26,022 nucleotides of DNA. Origin: Bacteroidota bacterium. GTDB taxonomy: Bacteria; Bacteroidota; Bacteroidia; Bacteroidales; F082. Of this stretch, positions 1 to 7,912 are shown piece after piece. The position numbers were made by a program, and so were the translations under genes. The notes under the pieces were generated by a model, which made no database searches, was not told the DNA's origin, and saw nothing but the letters and a program-made list of their open reading frames with translations. Positions within the stretch are counted from its first letter, which is position 1; every line of letters begins with the position of its first letter. The stretch is taken from assembly GCA_002686705.1 (NCBI GenBank), contig NYYH01000039.1, forward strand, positions 1 to 26,022, read 5' to 3'.

Positions 1-92
1 ACTCCATTTTCTATTTCAGAAATACTGAAGGAAGCAAAATTATTCTAGAATAATTTTGCTTCCTTCAGTATTTCTGAAATAGAAAATGGAGT
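1..92. repeat. 92-bp perfect palindrome without spacer
   Basis: Bases 1-46 are the exact reverse complement of bases 47-92, meeting at a central TCTAGA (44-49). I compared the arms base by base and found no mismatch. Each arm also holds small nested dyads, for example TTCAG-AAATA-CTGAA at 15-29. It lies beyond the terminator of the leftward gene at 222-3164, and no protein-coding signal is seen in it. It may be a fold-back assembly or amplification artefact at a contig end, a real cruciform-forming repeat, or the read-through of a covalently closed DNA end. The window alone cannot separate these. The repeat itself is certain; its meaning is not. Confidence 0.95.
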
Positions 93-150
93 TTATTTAC
101 TTAAATCAAAAATCCGGCAAAAAATATACAAGGATAAACTTATTGTGGTG

Positions 151-188
151 AAATAAAAAGCACCGCAAACTTTTAGTTAGCGGTGCTT
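151..188 (-). terminator. Intrinsic terminator of the leftward T9SS gene
   Basis: On the minus strand AAGCACCGC (188-180) pairs with GCGGTGCTT (166-158), giving a nine-base stem. The 13-base loop can form a further three-pair helix. The stem is followed on the minus strand by a U-rich tract (157-151). It lies 34 bases past the stop codon of the 980-residue secreted protein. The plus-strand side has no good U-tract, so it should work only leftward. Confidence 0.85.
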
Positions 189-221
189 CTCTATTAGAAT
201 TAATTATTCTGCTATTTCAAA

Positions 222-3164
222 CTATTTCACAATAATCTTTTTTACTTTGCCATATTGTGATGTGCCTAGTCTAACTATATAAGCACCAGGTTGTGCATAT
301 GATAAATCAAGGTCATAAACATACTTGCCATTGATATTCTCAATTCTGTTCTCTATTAATTTCTGGCCTAATACATTATGCAAATTGATAATCAATGTTT
401 CTATAGTTTTTGTAGTTTGTAGCGAAACCTCATATCTGTTATTTCCTAAAGATTTAACTACCATTTCATCATTGTACAATGGTATATCTTCAATACCAAT
501 ATATAATACGACATTTGCTGTGTAATCCTCAGTCTCTCCGTAGGTTGTCCCCTGACAAGCGTTTTCAGGCACTGGTGCGTTCCAATTTGATTTTGCTCTC
601 ATTATATGCTGGCCTGTATTAACTCCATCGGGAATTGTTAAATCCATAGTTTCTGTATAGAAACCAGCACCTTGCCCGTCTGCAATAACGTAGTTATCCA
701 CCACCACTTCAGTGTCTTCAAAAACAAAATTGTCATTAAAGTCAATCCATACTGTTATATACTGACTCCCATAATGTGTGGTAACAGTCAAATCGTTGAT
801 AGTATTATTAGCTAATTCGGCCGAAAGATTTGTATAATCAGCATAACCACCTGGTGAACAACCAGTGACATTATTAATCGCTTCTAATTCAAACAAATAA
901 AAACCATCACCGTCAGAGCAATTAGCATTTGGCTGACACATACTGTGCATAATAGTAACGGAAGAAGTGTCATTATTGAGATCAGCATCATCAGGCAAAG
1001 AAGTGTATGATGATAAATTATAAGTACCTAATGCAGAAAAATCACCAGTTTGAGAAAACGTATAGGTAACTGGAATATTTAAATTCAAGGGACCTGGCAC
1101 CTGTTCAGTGACTATATTTCCATCTAAGTTATATGTAACATCAAAATTATTTTGTTCGGCATAACCAAAATTTCTAAGTGTCACTGTTATGTCTTCATCA
1201 TCTGATAATCCAGTTCCTGAAACAGGAGAGTTTATATCAGTAACTCCTATGTCATTAGGGAATAAATGCAGGACGTTTTTCGTAATTGTGTCGTTTTGTC
1301 GCCATTCATCATTTCCAAGATCACTAAACGAAGTTATTTCATATGTTTGCCCTGGAGTACCTAAATTTGCTGTTGTTGTAAATGAATATTGTACTGATTC
1401 ACCAGAGGATAGTGTATCATTCAAAATTTCGGCAACAACAGCACCTCCATCAATCTGATAATTAACAGGTATATCAGATTGGTCATCTTCTCCATAATTA
1501 AAAACTGTAATTGTAATTATCTCTGAATCGGATAATTCACCATCATTGGGTTCGTTAATATTATTAACGCCAACATCATTGGCGTAATCTGAAGCAATTT
1601 GAAATACACCTACAACATCCGTTCTTTGGCTATTCACAAAATATTCTGCTATATGCCAAAAAGTTTTGTCGTTAACTGGATCAACAGATAACTGGACATA
1701 ATCAGCCAATCTGAGTGATGGATTATTTGATGTACTTTGGGCTATAAGTGTCTCATCAATAGTCATCTGACCAAGTGGGTCACCAGCATATCTTCCAGTA
1801 TAATAAATAGCAATCTTTTCGGTTTCGTTACAGGTTGTGTATCCCATACCAATATTTCCTTGTCCATCCATTACCATACTTCCTGAGAATGCATGTTTGT
1901 CATTGTAAGGAGATAAATATGTTCCTTCCTGGTAAATAGTCCATGGGTCGCCATCTGTGTCCTGACGAAGTTCATACCATCGAATACCGGCAAGTTCGTC
2001 ACCCGACCCATCAGTATCTATAACAAAGTTGAAAATTGCAGAATTATAACTTGGATATCTTCTGTATTGAGCCTGGTTCATTATTGTTGCCTGAAGGACA
2101 TCCTGGTCAGGACCACTTGGTTGAGGAACATTTGAAAAAGATCCACCATCAAATACAGATATATATGGAGTAGTAATTATTACAACGGGTGCAGAAATAG
2201 TTGAATTAGCTATAGTGTCCCAGTCAACATTTACTGTCCAAAGTTTTATATGATCAGTTGAAACTCCACTCCACGCATCATCCTGCATGTAAACTACAGT
2301 GGCATCTCCAGGAGGAGGGAGATCATTATTAGTAACATTGAAAAATTGTGGGCTATAAAATCCAGATGTTGTGATCCCGGTTAAAGGAAAGCCGACAAAC
2401 TGTGCAGAATTACCTAGTAACATTTCTGTACGTTCTACAGCAAACACTTTATCATTAGCATTAATATTTGCTGTTACGTAATATCCATCCGACCATACTG
2501 AGAATTTCGTGTAATCAGGAAAAGAGCCTGTACCAAACCCGGTTGTGTAAATATACCATCCATCATTTACTGGATCAGGGCCCTGGCAAACCGCAACGTT
2601 AAATCCGTTTGGGCTACTATCAAATTCGGTAATAACAAAACGATCTGCTTCCGCGTCATAAAATACAATTGGATCACCAATAGCATTACCGGGAAATAGT
2701 GTTGCTAAAGAAGCAGCATCAGTTAATGGATTACCATCTTTATCAAAAATTCTGAAACCAATATTCCATGCAGCCACGAAATGGTTAGGTCCAACAGCTC
2801 CTGTTGGATCGGATGGTGTATAACTCGATATATTAGCATCAAACACCAAAATAGGATCTTTTCCTTCATGTTTAATAGCAGATTCTTGATTCTGAACCAA
2901 AGCATCATCTCCTTTAGGAAGTCCTTTTCCAGGAACATTCATGTTTGCACCTCTTCTCTTAGGAGGACCTAATTTTGGTGCTTCGTTGGGATCAATTCCA
3001 ATAAATGTTCCATCTTTTACCTGTTGAGCCAAGCTGGGGACAATAATAGGTTTTTCAAGTTTTCCATAAGAGCTAGCCTTAACCGCTTCAGCATTTTGTG
3101 AGTGCAGGTTTGGCGTAATAGATACGAGGATGATGAAAATGATCAGTGTAGAAACTTTTTTCAT
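222..3164 (-). CDS. Secreted GEVED-domain protein with T9SS type A sorting domain
   Basis: A 980-residue exported protein of unknown exact function. Residues 1-23 are a signal peptide (KK, then a hydrophobic run, ending HSQ). Residues about 107-520 form a beta-rich region with motifs such as DPTGAVGPNHFVAAWN and FYDAEADRFVITEF, which look propeller-like. Two CARDB-like repeats follow (about 527-630 and 637-740), starting NDVGVNNINEP and NDIGVTDINSP. A GEVED domain spans about 746-885 and contains WIDFNDNFVFEDTE and the ending YGETEDYTANV. The last ~85 residues match a T9SS type A C-terminal domain (LIINLHNVLGQKL, GAYIVRLGT, KKIIVK), which would direct passage across the outer membrane and anchoring or release. 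The architecture suggests a surface adhesin or surface protein. No catalytic residues are recognised. It is followed by a strong terminator and probably has its own promoter at 3306-3313. Confidence 0.9.
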   Translation of the reverse strand: MKKVSTLIIFIILVSITPNLHSQNAEAVKASSYGKLEKPIIVPSLAQQVKDGTFIGIDPNEAPKLGPPKRRGANMNVPGKGLPKGDDALVQNQESAIKHEGKDPILVFDANISSYTPSDPTGAVGPNHFVAAWNIGFRIFDKDGNPLTDAASLATLFPGNAIGDPIVFYDAEADRFVITEFDSSPNGFNVAVCQGPDPVNDGWYIYTTGFGTGSFPDYTKFSVWSDGYYVTANINANDKVFAVERTEMLLGNSAQFVGFPLTGITTSGFYSPQFFNVTNNDLPPPGDATVVYMQDDAWSGVSTDHIKLWTVNVDWDTIANSTISAPVVIITTPYISVFDGGSFSNVPQPSGPDQDVLQATIMNQAQYRRYPSYNSAIFNFVIDTDGSGDELAGIRWYELRQDTDGDPWTIYQEGTYLSPYNDKHAFSGSMVMDGQGNIGMGYTTCNETEKIAIYYTGRYAGDPLGQMTIDETLIAQSTSNNPSLRLADYVQLSVDPVNDKTFWHIAEYFVNSQRTDVVGVFQIASDYANDVGVNNINEPNDGELSDSEIITITVFNYGEDDQSDIPVNYQIDGGAVVAEILNDTLSSGESVQYSFTTTANLGTPGQTYEITSFSDLGNDEWRQNDTITKNVLHLFPNDIGVTDINSPVSGTGLSDDEDITVTLRNFGYAEQNNFDVTYNLDGNIVTEQVPGPLNLNIPVTYTFSQTGDFSALGTYNLSSYTSLPDDADLNNDTSSVTIMHSMCQPNANCSDGDGFYLFELEAINNVTGCSPGGYADYTNLSAELANNTINDLTVTTHYGSQYITVWIDFNDNFVFEDTEVVVDNYVIADGQGAGFYTETMDLTIPDGVNTGQHIMRAKSNWNAPVPENACQGTTYGETEDYTANVVLYIGIEDIPLYNDEMVVKSLGNNRYEVSLQTTKTIETLIINLHNVLGQKLIENRIENINGKYVYDLDLSYAQPGAYIVRLGTSQYGKVKKIIVK

Positions 3165-3305
3165 GGTTCAGATATTAAATAAAGATTGCAACAAGTTGAT
3201 ACTTAGTATAGTGTATATAAAGTAATTTAATGCCAGCAAAGCAGAATCTATTTGTAACTGATTCCAAGAATTCCAAAAAGATTATTCAAGAAATAACTTA
3301 CCGGG

Positions 3306-3313
3306 CAAAGATA
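3306..3313 (-). promoter_or_regulatory. Putative -7 element (TATCTTTG) for the GEVED protein gene
   Basis: Reading leftward, TATCTTTG matches the Bacteroidota -7 consensus TAnnTTTG. It lies just after the stop codon of the upstream 1270-residue gene and about 140 bases before the ATG at 3164. A TTG at 3330-3328 could serve as the -33 element, but the 14-base gap is shorter than usual. The call rests mainly on the -7 match and its position between two large genes. Confidence 0.4.
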
Positions 3314-3316
3314 ATT

Positions 3317-6300
3317 TTATTTTTTTACAATTTTTAATATACTAATCAGTTCACCATTTCTTATTATAAGCGAATAAATTCCTTTAGGAAATTGCTGCAT
3401 ATTAATTAACTCTTCATTCCTGTAAGTTGTGTAATTCAGCATCCGTTTGCCACCCATGTTATTCATAGTTAAGATTCTGCTTTTTGCATCCGGAAAAACA
3501 ATAAGTAAGTTGTTTGTAACAGGGTTTGGATAAATAACTATTACCTCAGATTCGTTTTCTCCAATATCTACAGGAATAAGTATATAGTCGGTTTTAACTT
3601 CTGTAGTAGTACCACCTGGTCCCGTAACAGTTAGAGAAACAGAAAAATTTCCAGGTGTTAAATACTCATGTGATGGATTTTGATTAGACGATGATCCACT
3701 ATCACCAAAATCCCAACTCCAAGTATCAATATCCCCAGTTGATAAGTCAGTAAAACTAACTAATAAAGGTGCTTCACCAGTTGTTGGTGTACCAATAAAA
3801 TTAGCAATCGGTGCATTTACAAAAACCGAGATATAATCTACTTTTATCATATCATCACTACCGCCAGGTCCTCCTACGGTCAATGAAACATCATAGGTGC
3901 CTGCATCAGTATAAGTGTAAACAGGCGACTGAAGAAATGAAGTGCCACCATCACCAAAGTCCCACACCCACGAATCAACACTATCAACTGATAAATCAGT
4001 AAAAGTGACTTCTAAAGGAGCGTTTCCTGTTGTTGGCGTTCCTTCAAAGTCAGCAGTAGGTTCAGGATAGCTTGCAGTTATATAATTTGTTTTAACCAAA
4101 GTGTCACTTCCTCCTGGCCCTGTAACTGTAAGAGTAACAGAATAATCACCAGGGTTTACATATTCATGTGATGGATTTTGATCAGTAGAAGTTCCACTAT
4201 CTCCAAAATCCCATAACCATGTATTAACAGTATCAACGGATAAGTCAGTGAATGCAACCATAAGAGGAGCATCTCCGGTTTGGGGTGTACCTTCAAAGTC
4301 GGCGGTAGGAGCAGGGTAGGTTGCAGTAATATAATTGGTTTTTAAAAGGGTATCACTACCACCCGGACCTGAAATGGTTAGAGTAACAGAAAAGTCACCT
4401 GGGTTAATATAGTCATGTGATGGGTTTTGAACAATAGAAGTATCACCATCACCAAAATCCCAATGCCAGGTATTGACACTATCAATAGATAAATCAGTGA
4501 ATGCTACCGTTAAAGGAATATCACCTGCAGTGGGTGTTCCTTCAAAGTCGGCAGTAGGGGCAGGGTAGGTTGCGGTGATGTAATTGGTTTTAACAAGAGT
4601 ATCACTACCACCTGGGCCTGTAACTATAAGTGTAACAGAATAATCACCAGGATCTACATATTCATGTGATGGATTTTGGTTGGTGGATGTCCCAGTATCT
4701 CCAAAATCCCATAACCATGTATTAACGGTATCTACCGATAAATCAGTGAATGCTACTGTAAGTGGCGCATCACCTGTTGTTGGTGTTCCATCAAAGTCGG
4801 CAGTAGGGACTGGGTATGCTGAATACAAGTCGGATTCCCATAGCCCCCGTCCGTAGGTTGCTGCTCTTATCAAACTATTGGTAGTTGTAACATCGTCATA
4901 ATAAATATCAAGTTCTGTAACTACTACATTAGGCATGTCGTCATAAAAAGGAGTCCAGTTTGCTCCACCAAGTTTGAGATAAACACCTACATCTGTTGCA
5001 GCATAAAGCTCAACAAGAGATGTATTCTGTCGGTTTTGGATCACACAATTAGTGGGTAAGCTTGGTAAACCAGCTGAAATATCTGTCCATGTTGAACCAC
5101 CATTGGTAGATTCAAAAACACAATTACTGTTAAATTCTCCCATTGAGACCCAAATTGTATTTGGATCATCATTTTTTACACTAATATATGTTATGTTAGA
5201 TGACCCTATAGGTAACGAACCTGTAATATTTGTCCATGATGAACCTCCATTTGACGTACCATAAATTGTACCGGTTGTTGCTGCATAAATGTAACTTGAG
5301 TTGGAGGGAGCGACAGTCAAAGAACGTAAGGTGCTTCCGCCCCAAGTACTTATTTTAGTCCAGGTTCCGCCTTGGTTAGTTGATGTCCAAACATCTTGAA
5401 ACCCAACAAAAAGAGTATTGCTATTATTAGGATCTTGAAGATAAGGAGTAACCCATGCGGCATTACCTGAAATACCTCCACTTATATTAGTTGAGGTTGT
5501 CCAGTGATTGGTTGTGCGATAAATTGAACCATAATAAAGCGAACCATATTGTGTATTTTCATCTGAATAATCAATTAAACATTCCATTCCATCGCCACCT
5601 ATCACATCTTCCCATACAGAAGAAAGCATGGCTTTAGTACCATTGTCTTGAAGCCCTGTAATTACATCTGCCGTTGTTGTTTGTGCAACTCCTAAACGAT
5701 ACATCTGGCTAATAATCATCCCACTAGATAGGTAAGTCCAGTTTGAGCCTCCATCAGTCGTACTATATAACCCACCATCGTTACATTCAAACAGAGTTGA
5801 TGTGCCATTTCGAAATGTAAGATTATGCTTATCAGCATGAACATTAGTAGCAGTTCCTCCACAGGTACTCGACCAGTGGTTATTTATATTCCATGTAGTA
5901 CCACCATCAGTAGATTTCCAGGTATTTACTCCTCCTAAAAATACAGTATTTACATCGGTAGGATCAGATGCGATACATAAGTCATACCACCCCTGTCCAC
6001 CACTACCACCTGCATTACAGTTCCACCCAAGTAAATTAGCCCCACTGTAAACTGAAGAAAAACTAACTCCTGAATCTGTTGATTTATATATGCCGAATAA
6101 TCCATTATTTGATGCAGCTATTAATGCATAAACAATTGTAGCATCGTTAGTGCTGACGGCAAGTTCAGTTCTTTTACCACTTGTTGATAAAGAATTTGAC
6201 CAGGTTGATCCATTATCATTACTAAGATAAATATCGCCCTGTTTTGTGCTTCCGTAAATAGTGCTACTAGTACCCGGTTGGAATTCCATATCGATATAAA

Positions 6301-7129
6301 CATTGCTGGTTATAATGCTCCAGTTCGTCCCTGAATCAGTACTTTTATAGACTCCCACAGAAGTTGATGCGTATAGTATACTACTATTCGTGGGATCAAT
6401 CAGCAATCTATTAATAAGTCTTTTTTGTCCTGCAGTAAATGCTAATCCAGTACTTGCCCATGTTGAACCACCATCTGTTGACTTAAAAACTCCAACTGAG
6501 TATGTATCTGAAGCATCACGATCTCCAGTTGCAATATATACTTCATCATCTCCGGATGTGGAAAGTACGATTATATCACTTATACCAATTGCAGCAAGAT
6601 CGTCTCCTTGAGGAACCCAGGTCGAACCGCCATCAGTAGTTTTCCAAACTCCACCAGATGCTGCACCAACATATATTGTATCATTATTAGTAGGATGGAA
6701 GCCTATGCAATTTAATCTACCTAAACCTGCGTAACCCCCAGGCGAAGTACTAGGTCCTAATGTAGTCCATTGTCCACTTGGACTTTTATTACCCCTAGCT
6801 GCTTTTTTAATTTTTTGATATTCTTCCCATGCAGAAGTGTTTGGGAAAACTCCTGTAGTAGGATCGACTCTATTTTCCCAGTACCATTCCCATCGTTTAA
6901 ATTGTTTCCAGCCACCTGCTTTCGTTCTTACGCCATTTACATAATAGTAACCATCCTCAACATTTTTTGGTGTCCAATAGTCGTTAAATGCCTTTTGAAT
7001 ATCGAAAAAGGTTAAAGAGCCATTTTCAACTTTGTCTATGGGTAGCAGGGAGTTCCAGGGTTGTGCTTGTGTGCTAAAAATAACAGCACTTAATAAAATT
7101 ACTAAGCTAATTGCTTGTAGGTTTTTCAT
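3317..7129 (-). CDS. Secreted BNR/sortilin-type propeller with five PKD domains and T9SS sorting domain
   Basis: A 1270-residue exported protein. The signal peptide is residues 1-22 (ends STQA, cleaved before QPW). Residues about 30-105 form a Trp-rich module (KQFKRWEWYWENRV, then a FPNTSAW segment); I recall this arrangement at the N-terminus of many large Bacteroidota secreted proteins, but it has no name I can give. Residues about 120-770 hold many Asp-box/BNR repeats of the type STDGGSTW, expected to form one or two beta-propellers as in sortilin/VPS10-like, sialidase-like and GH74-like proteins. Five PKD domains (775-1189, each with WDFGD) follow, then a T9SS type A sorting domain (about 1190-1270, containing VIYPNPVTNNLLIVF and PKGIYSLII). 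A polymer-binding or glycan-active surface protein is plausible. No catalytic acid could be assigned, so enzyme activity is not claimed. Confidence 0.9.
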   Translation of the reverse strand: MKNLQAISLVILLSAVIFSTQAQPWNSLLPIDKVENGSLTFFDIQKAFNDYWTPKNVEDGYYYVNGVRTKAGGWKQFKRWEWYWENRVDPTTGVFPNTSAWEEYQKIKKAARGNKSPSGQWTTLGPSTSPGGYAGLGRLNCIGFHPTNNDTIYVGAASGGVWKTTDGGSTWVPQGDDLAAIGISDIIVLSTSGDDEVYIATGDRDASDTYSVGVFKSTDGGSTWASTGLAFTAGQKRLINRLLIDPTNSSILYASTSVGVYKSTDSGTNWSIITSNVYIDMEFQPGTSSTIYGSTKQGDIYLSNDNGSTWSNSLSTSGKRTELAVSTNDATIVYALIAASNNGLFGIYKSTDSGVSFSSVYSGANLLGWNCNAGGSGGQGWYDLCIASDPTDVNTVFLGGVNTWKSTDGGTTWNINNHWSSTCGGTATNVHADKHNLTFRNGTSTLFECNDGGLYSTTDGGSNWTYLSSGMIISQMYRLGVAQTTTADVITGLQDNGTKAMLSSVWEDVIGGDGMECLIDYSDENTQYGSLYYGSIYRTTNHWTTSTNISGGISGNAAWVTPYLQDPNNSNTLFVGFQDVWTSTNQGGTWTKISTWGGSTLRSLTVAPSNSSYIYAATTGTIYGTSNGGSSWTNITGSLPIGSSNITYISVKNDDPNTIWVSMGEFNSNCVFESTNGGSTWTDISAGLPSLPTNCVIQNRQNTSLVELYAATDVGVYLKLGGANWTPFYDDMPNVVVTELDIYYDDVTTTNSLIRAATYGRGLWESDLYSAYPVPTADFDGTPTTGDAPLTVAFTDLSVDTVNTWLWDFGDTGTSTNQNPSHEYVDPGDYSVTLIVTGPGGSDTLVKTNYITATYPAPTADFEGTPTAGDIPLTVAFTDLSIDSVNTWHWDFGDGDTSIVQNPSHDYINPGDFSVTLTISGPGGSDTLLKTNYITATYPAPTADFEGTPQTGDAPLMVAFTDLSVDTVNTWLWDFGDSGTSTDQNPSHEYVNPGDYSVTLTVTGPGGSDTLVKTNYITASYPEPTADFEGTPTTGNAPLEVTFTDLSVDSVDSWVWDFGDGGTSFLQSPVYTYTDAGTYDVSLTVGGPGGSDDMIKVDYISVFVNAPIANFIGTPTTGEAPLLVSFTDLSTGDIDTWSWDFGDSGSSSNQNPSHEYLTPGNFSVSLTVTGPGGTTTEVKTDYILIPVDIGENESEVIVIYPNPVTNNLLIVFPDAKSRILTMNNMGGKRMLNYTTYRNEELINMQQFPKGIYSLIIRNGELISILKIVKK
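3563..4807 (-). repeat. Five tandem PKD repeats of exactly 249 bp
   Basis: Within the gene at 3317-7129, five consecutive 83-residue PKD units start with a Pro codon at 4807, 4558, 4309, 4060 and 3811. The period is exactly 249 bp with no indel between units. The consensus runs PTADFEGTP, then APLTVAFTDLS, WLWDFGD, NPSHEY and GGSDTLVKTNYI. Units 1-3 are clearly more alike than units 4 and 5, also at DNA level, which suggests recent duplication or gene conversion among the first three. PKD domains usually act as rigid spacers or carbohydrate- or protein-binding modules. Confidence 0.93.
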
Positions 7130-7151
7130 AGTTGTATTATTTGTTTTATGT

Positions 7152-7159
7152 CAAAATTA
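7152..7159 (-). promoter_or_regulatory. Putative -7 element (TAATTTTG) for the PKD/propeller gene
   Basis: Read leftward, TAATTTTG fits TAnnTTTG and lies 22 bases before the ATG at 7129, giving a short leader. No clear -33 TTG or TTTG was found at the usual distance. The rest of the 240-bp gap (7130-7369) between these divergent genes is AT-rich, with no other recognisable element. Confidence 0.45.
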
Positions 7160-7369
7160 GAAATAATTTTCATATTTTTCTCTTAAGATATATGGCTCGA
7201 GACTTTAATAATATATCAAATTACTTAAGTTAATTACTGTAAAGCCTTTTATTGCAATAGACTAGGTGTAATTAGGGTTTTTATATGAAATAATAAATTA
7301 ACTTTTTATTAACGCTGCTTTTTTTGATAAACTACATTTTATTATTTTCGTCATAAAAAAACCTATAAA

Positions 7370-7912
7370 ATGAAGAAAGGATTGTTTTTCATACTTAGTA
7401 TTATCATTATTGCTTTAATATCATGCAATGAACATCCTGTAGTGAAAGGTGATAGGGGTTATCATGTTAAAGTTGGTGATACTGTGAAGGATATTAATTT
7501 CACGTTAACAGATGGGTCTACTCTATCGCTTTCAGAGCTAGTAGGTAAGGTAATAGTGTTACAATTTACGGCAAGTTGGTGCTCTGTATGCAGAAAAGAA
7601 ATGCCTTTTCTTGAGCGTGATGTATGGCAAAAATACAAGGACATGGATTTTGTCTTAATCGGAGTTGATTACGATGAACCGCTTGATACTGTAATAGCTT
7701 TTGTAGAAAAAATGAAAACCTCGTACCCTATGGCCCTTGATCCGCAGGGAGATATATTCGCAAAGTTTGCCTACAAAAATAGTGGTGTTACAAGAAATGT
7801 TGTTATTGATAGAGAGGGGAAGATTGCATACCTGACAAGGCTTTTTAATAAAGAAGAGTTTGATTTGATGAAAGGTAAGATAGAAGAACTTATTCAGGAT
7901 CAAAAGCCTTAA
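7370..7912 (+). CDS. TlpA/ResA-like thioredoxin-fold lipoprotein
   Basis: A 180-residue membrane-anchored thiol-disulfide oxidoreductase candidate. The N-terminus is a lipoprotein signal with lipobox L16-I-S-C19, so the mature protein should be lipid-anchored in the periplasm. The AhpC-TSA/Redoxin fold runs from about residue 37 to the end. The active site is W70-C-S-V-C74 in FTASWCSVCRKEMP, and the second half has DPQGDIFAKF and VVIDREGKI. The position where the family normally has the cis-proline (GVPTTFVID type) reads GVTRNVVID, so this proline is replaced by Thr. I believe related Bacteroidota proteins share this. The likely role is reduction of periplasmic disulfides or cytochrome c maturation, but the substrate is unknown. 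Its last 23 bases overlap the 3' end of the convergent lipoprotein gene. There is no Ccm or Dsb neighbour to narrow the role. Confidence 0.88.
   Translation: MKKGLFFILSIIIIALISCNEHPVVKGDRGYHVKVGDTVKDINFTLTDGSTLSLSELVGKVIVLQFTASWCSVCRKEMPFLERDVWQKYKDMDFVLIGVDYDEPLDTVIAFVEKMKTSYPMALDPQGDIFAKFAYKNSGVTRNVVIDREGKIAYLTRLFNKEEFDLMKGKIEELIQDQKP

Noticed and set aside
1..221. Insertion sequence end or integron element at the left edge
   Set aside because: There is no transposase or integrase fragment, the inverted repeat is fused without internal sequence, and no target duplication is visible.
3317..7129. Specific enzyme call (sialidase or GH74 xyloglucanase) for the propeller protein
   Set aside because: Asp-box repeats are shared by many unrelated propellers, and I could not identify the catalytic residues of either family.
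7323..7350. Possible promoter TTTG-N16-TATTTTCG before the thioredoxin gene
   Set aside because: The -7 box has a mismatch at the conserved TTTG and the spacing is short, so it is too weak to list.
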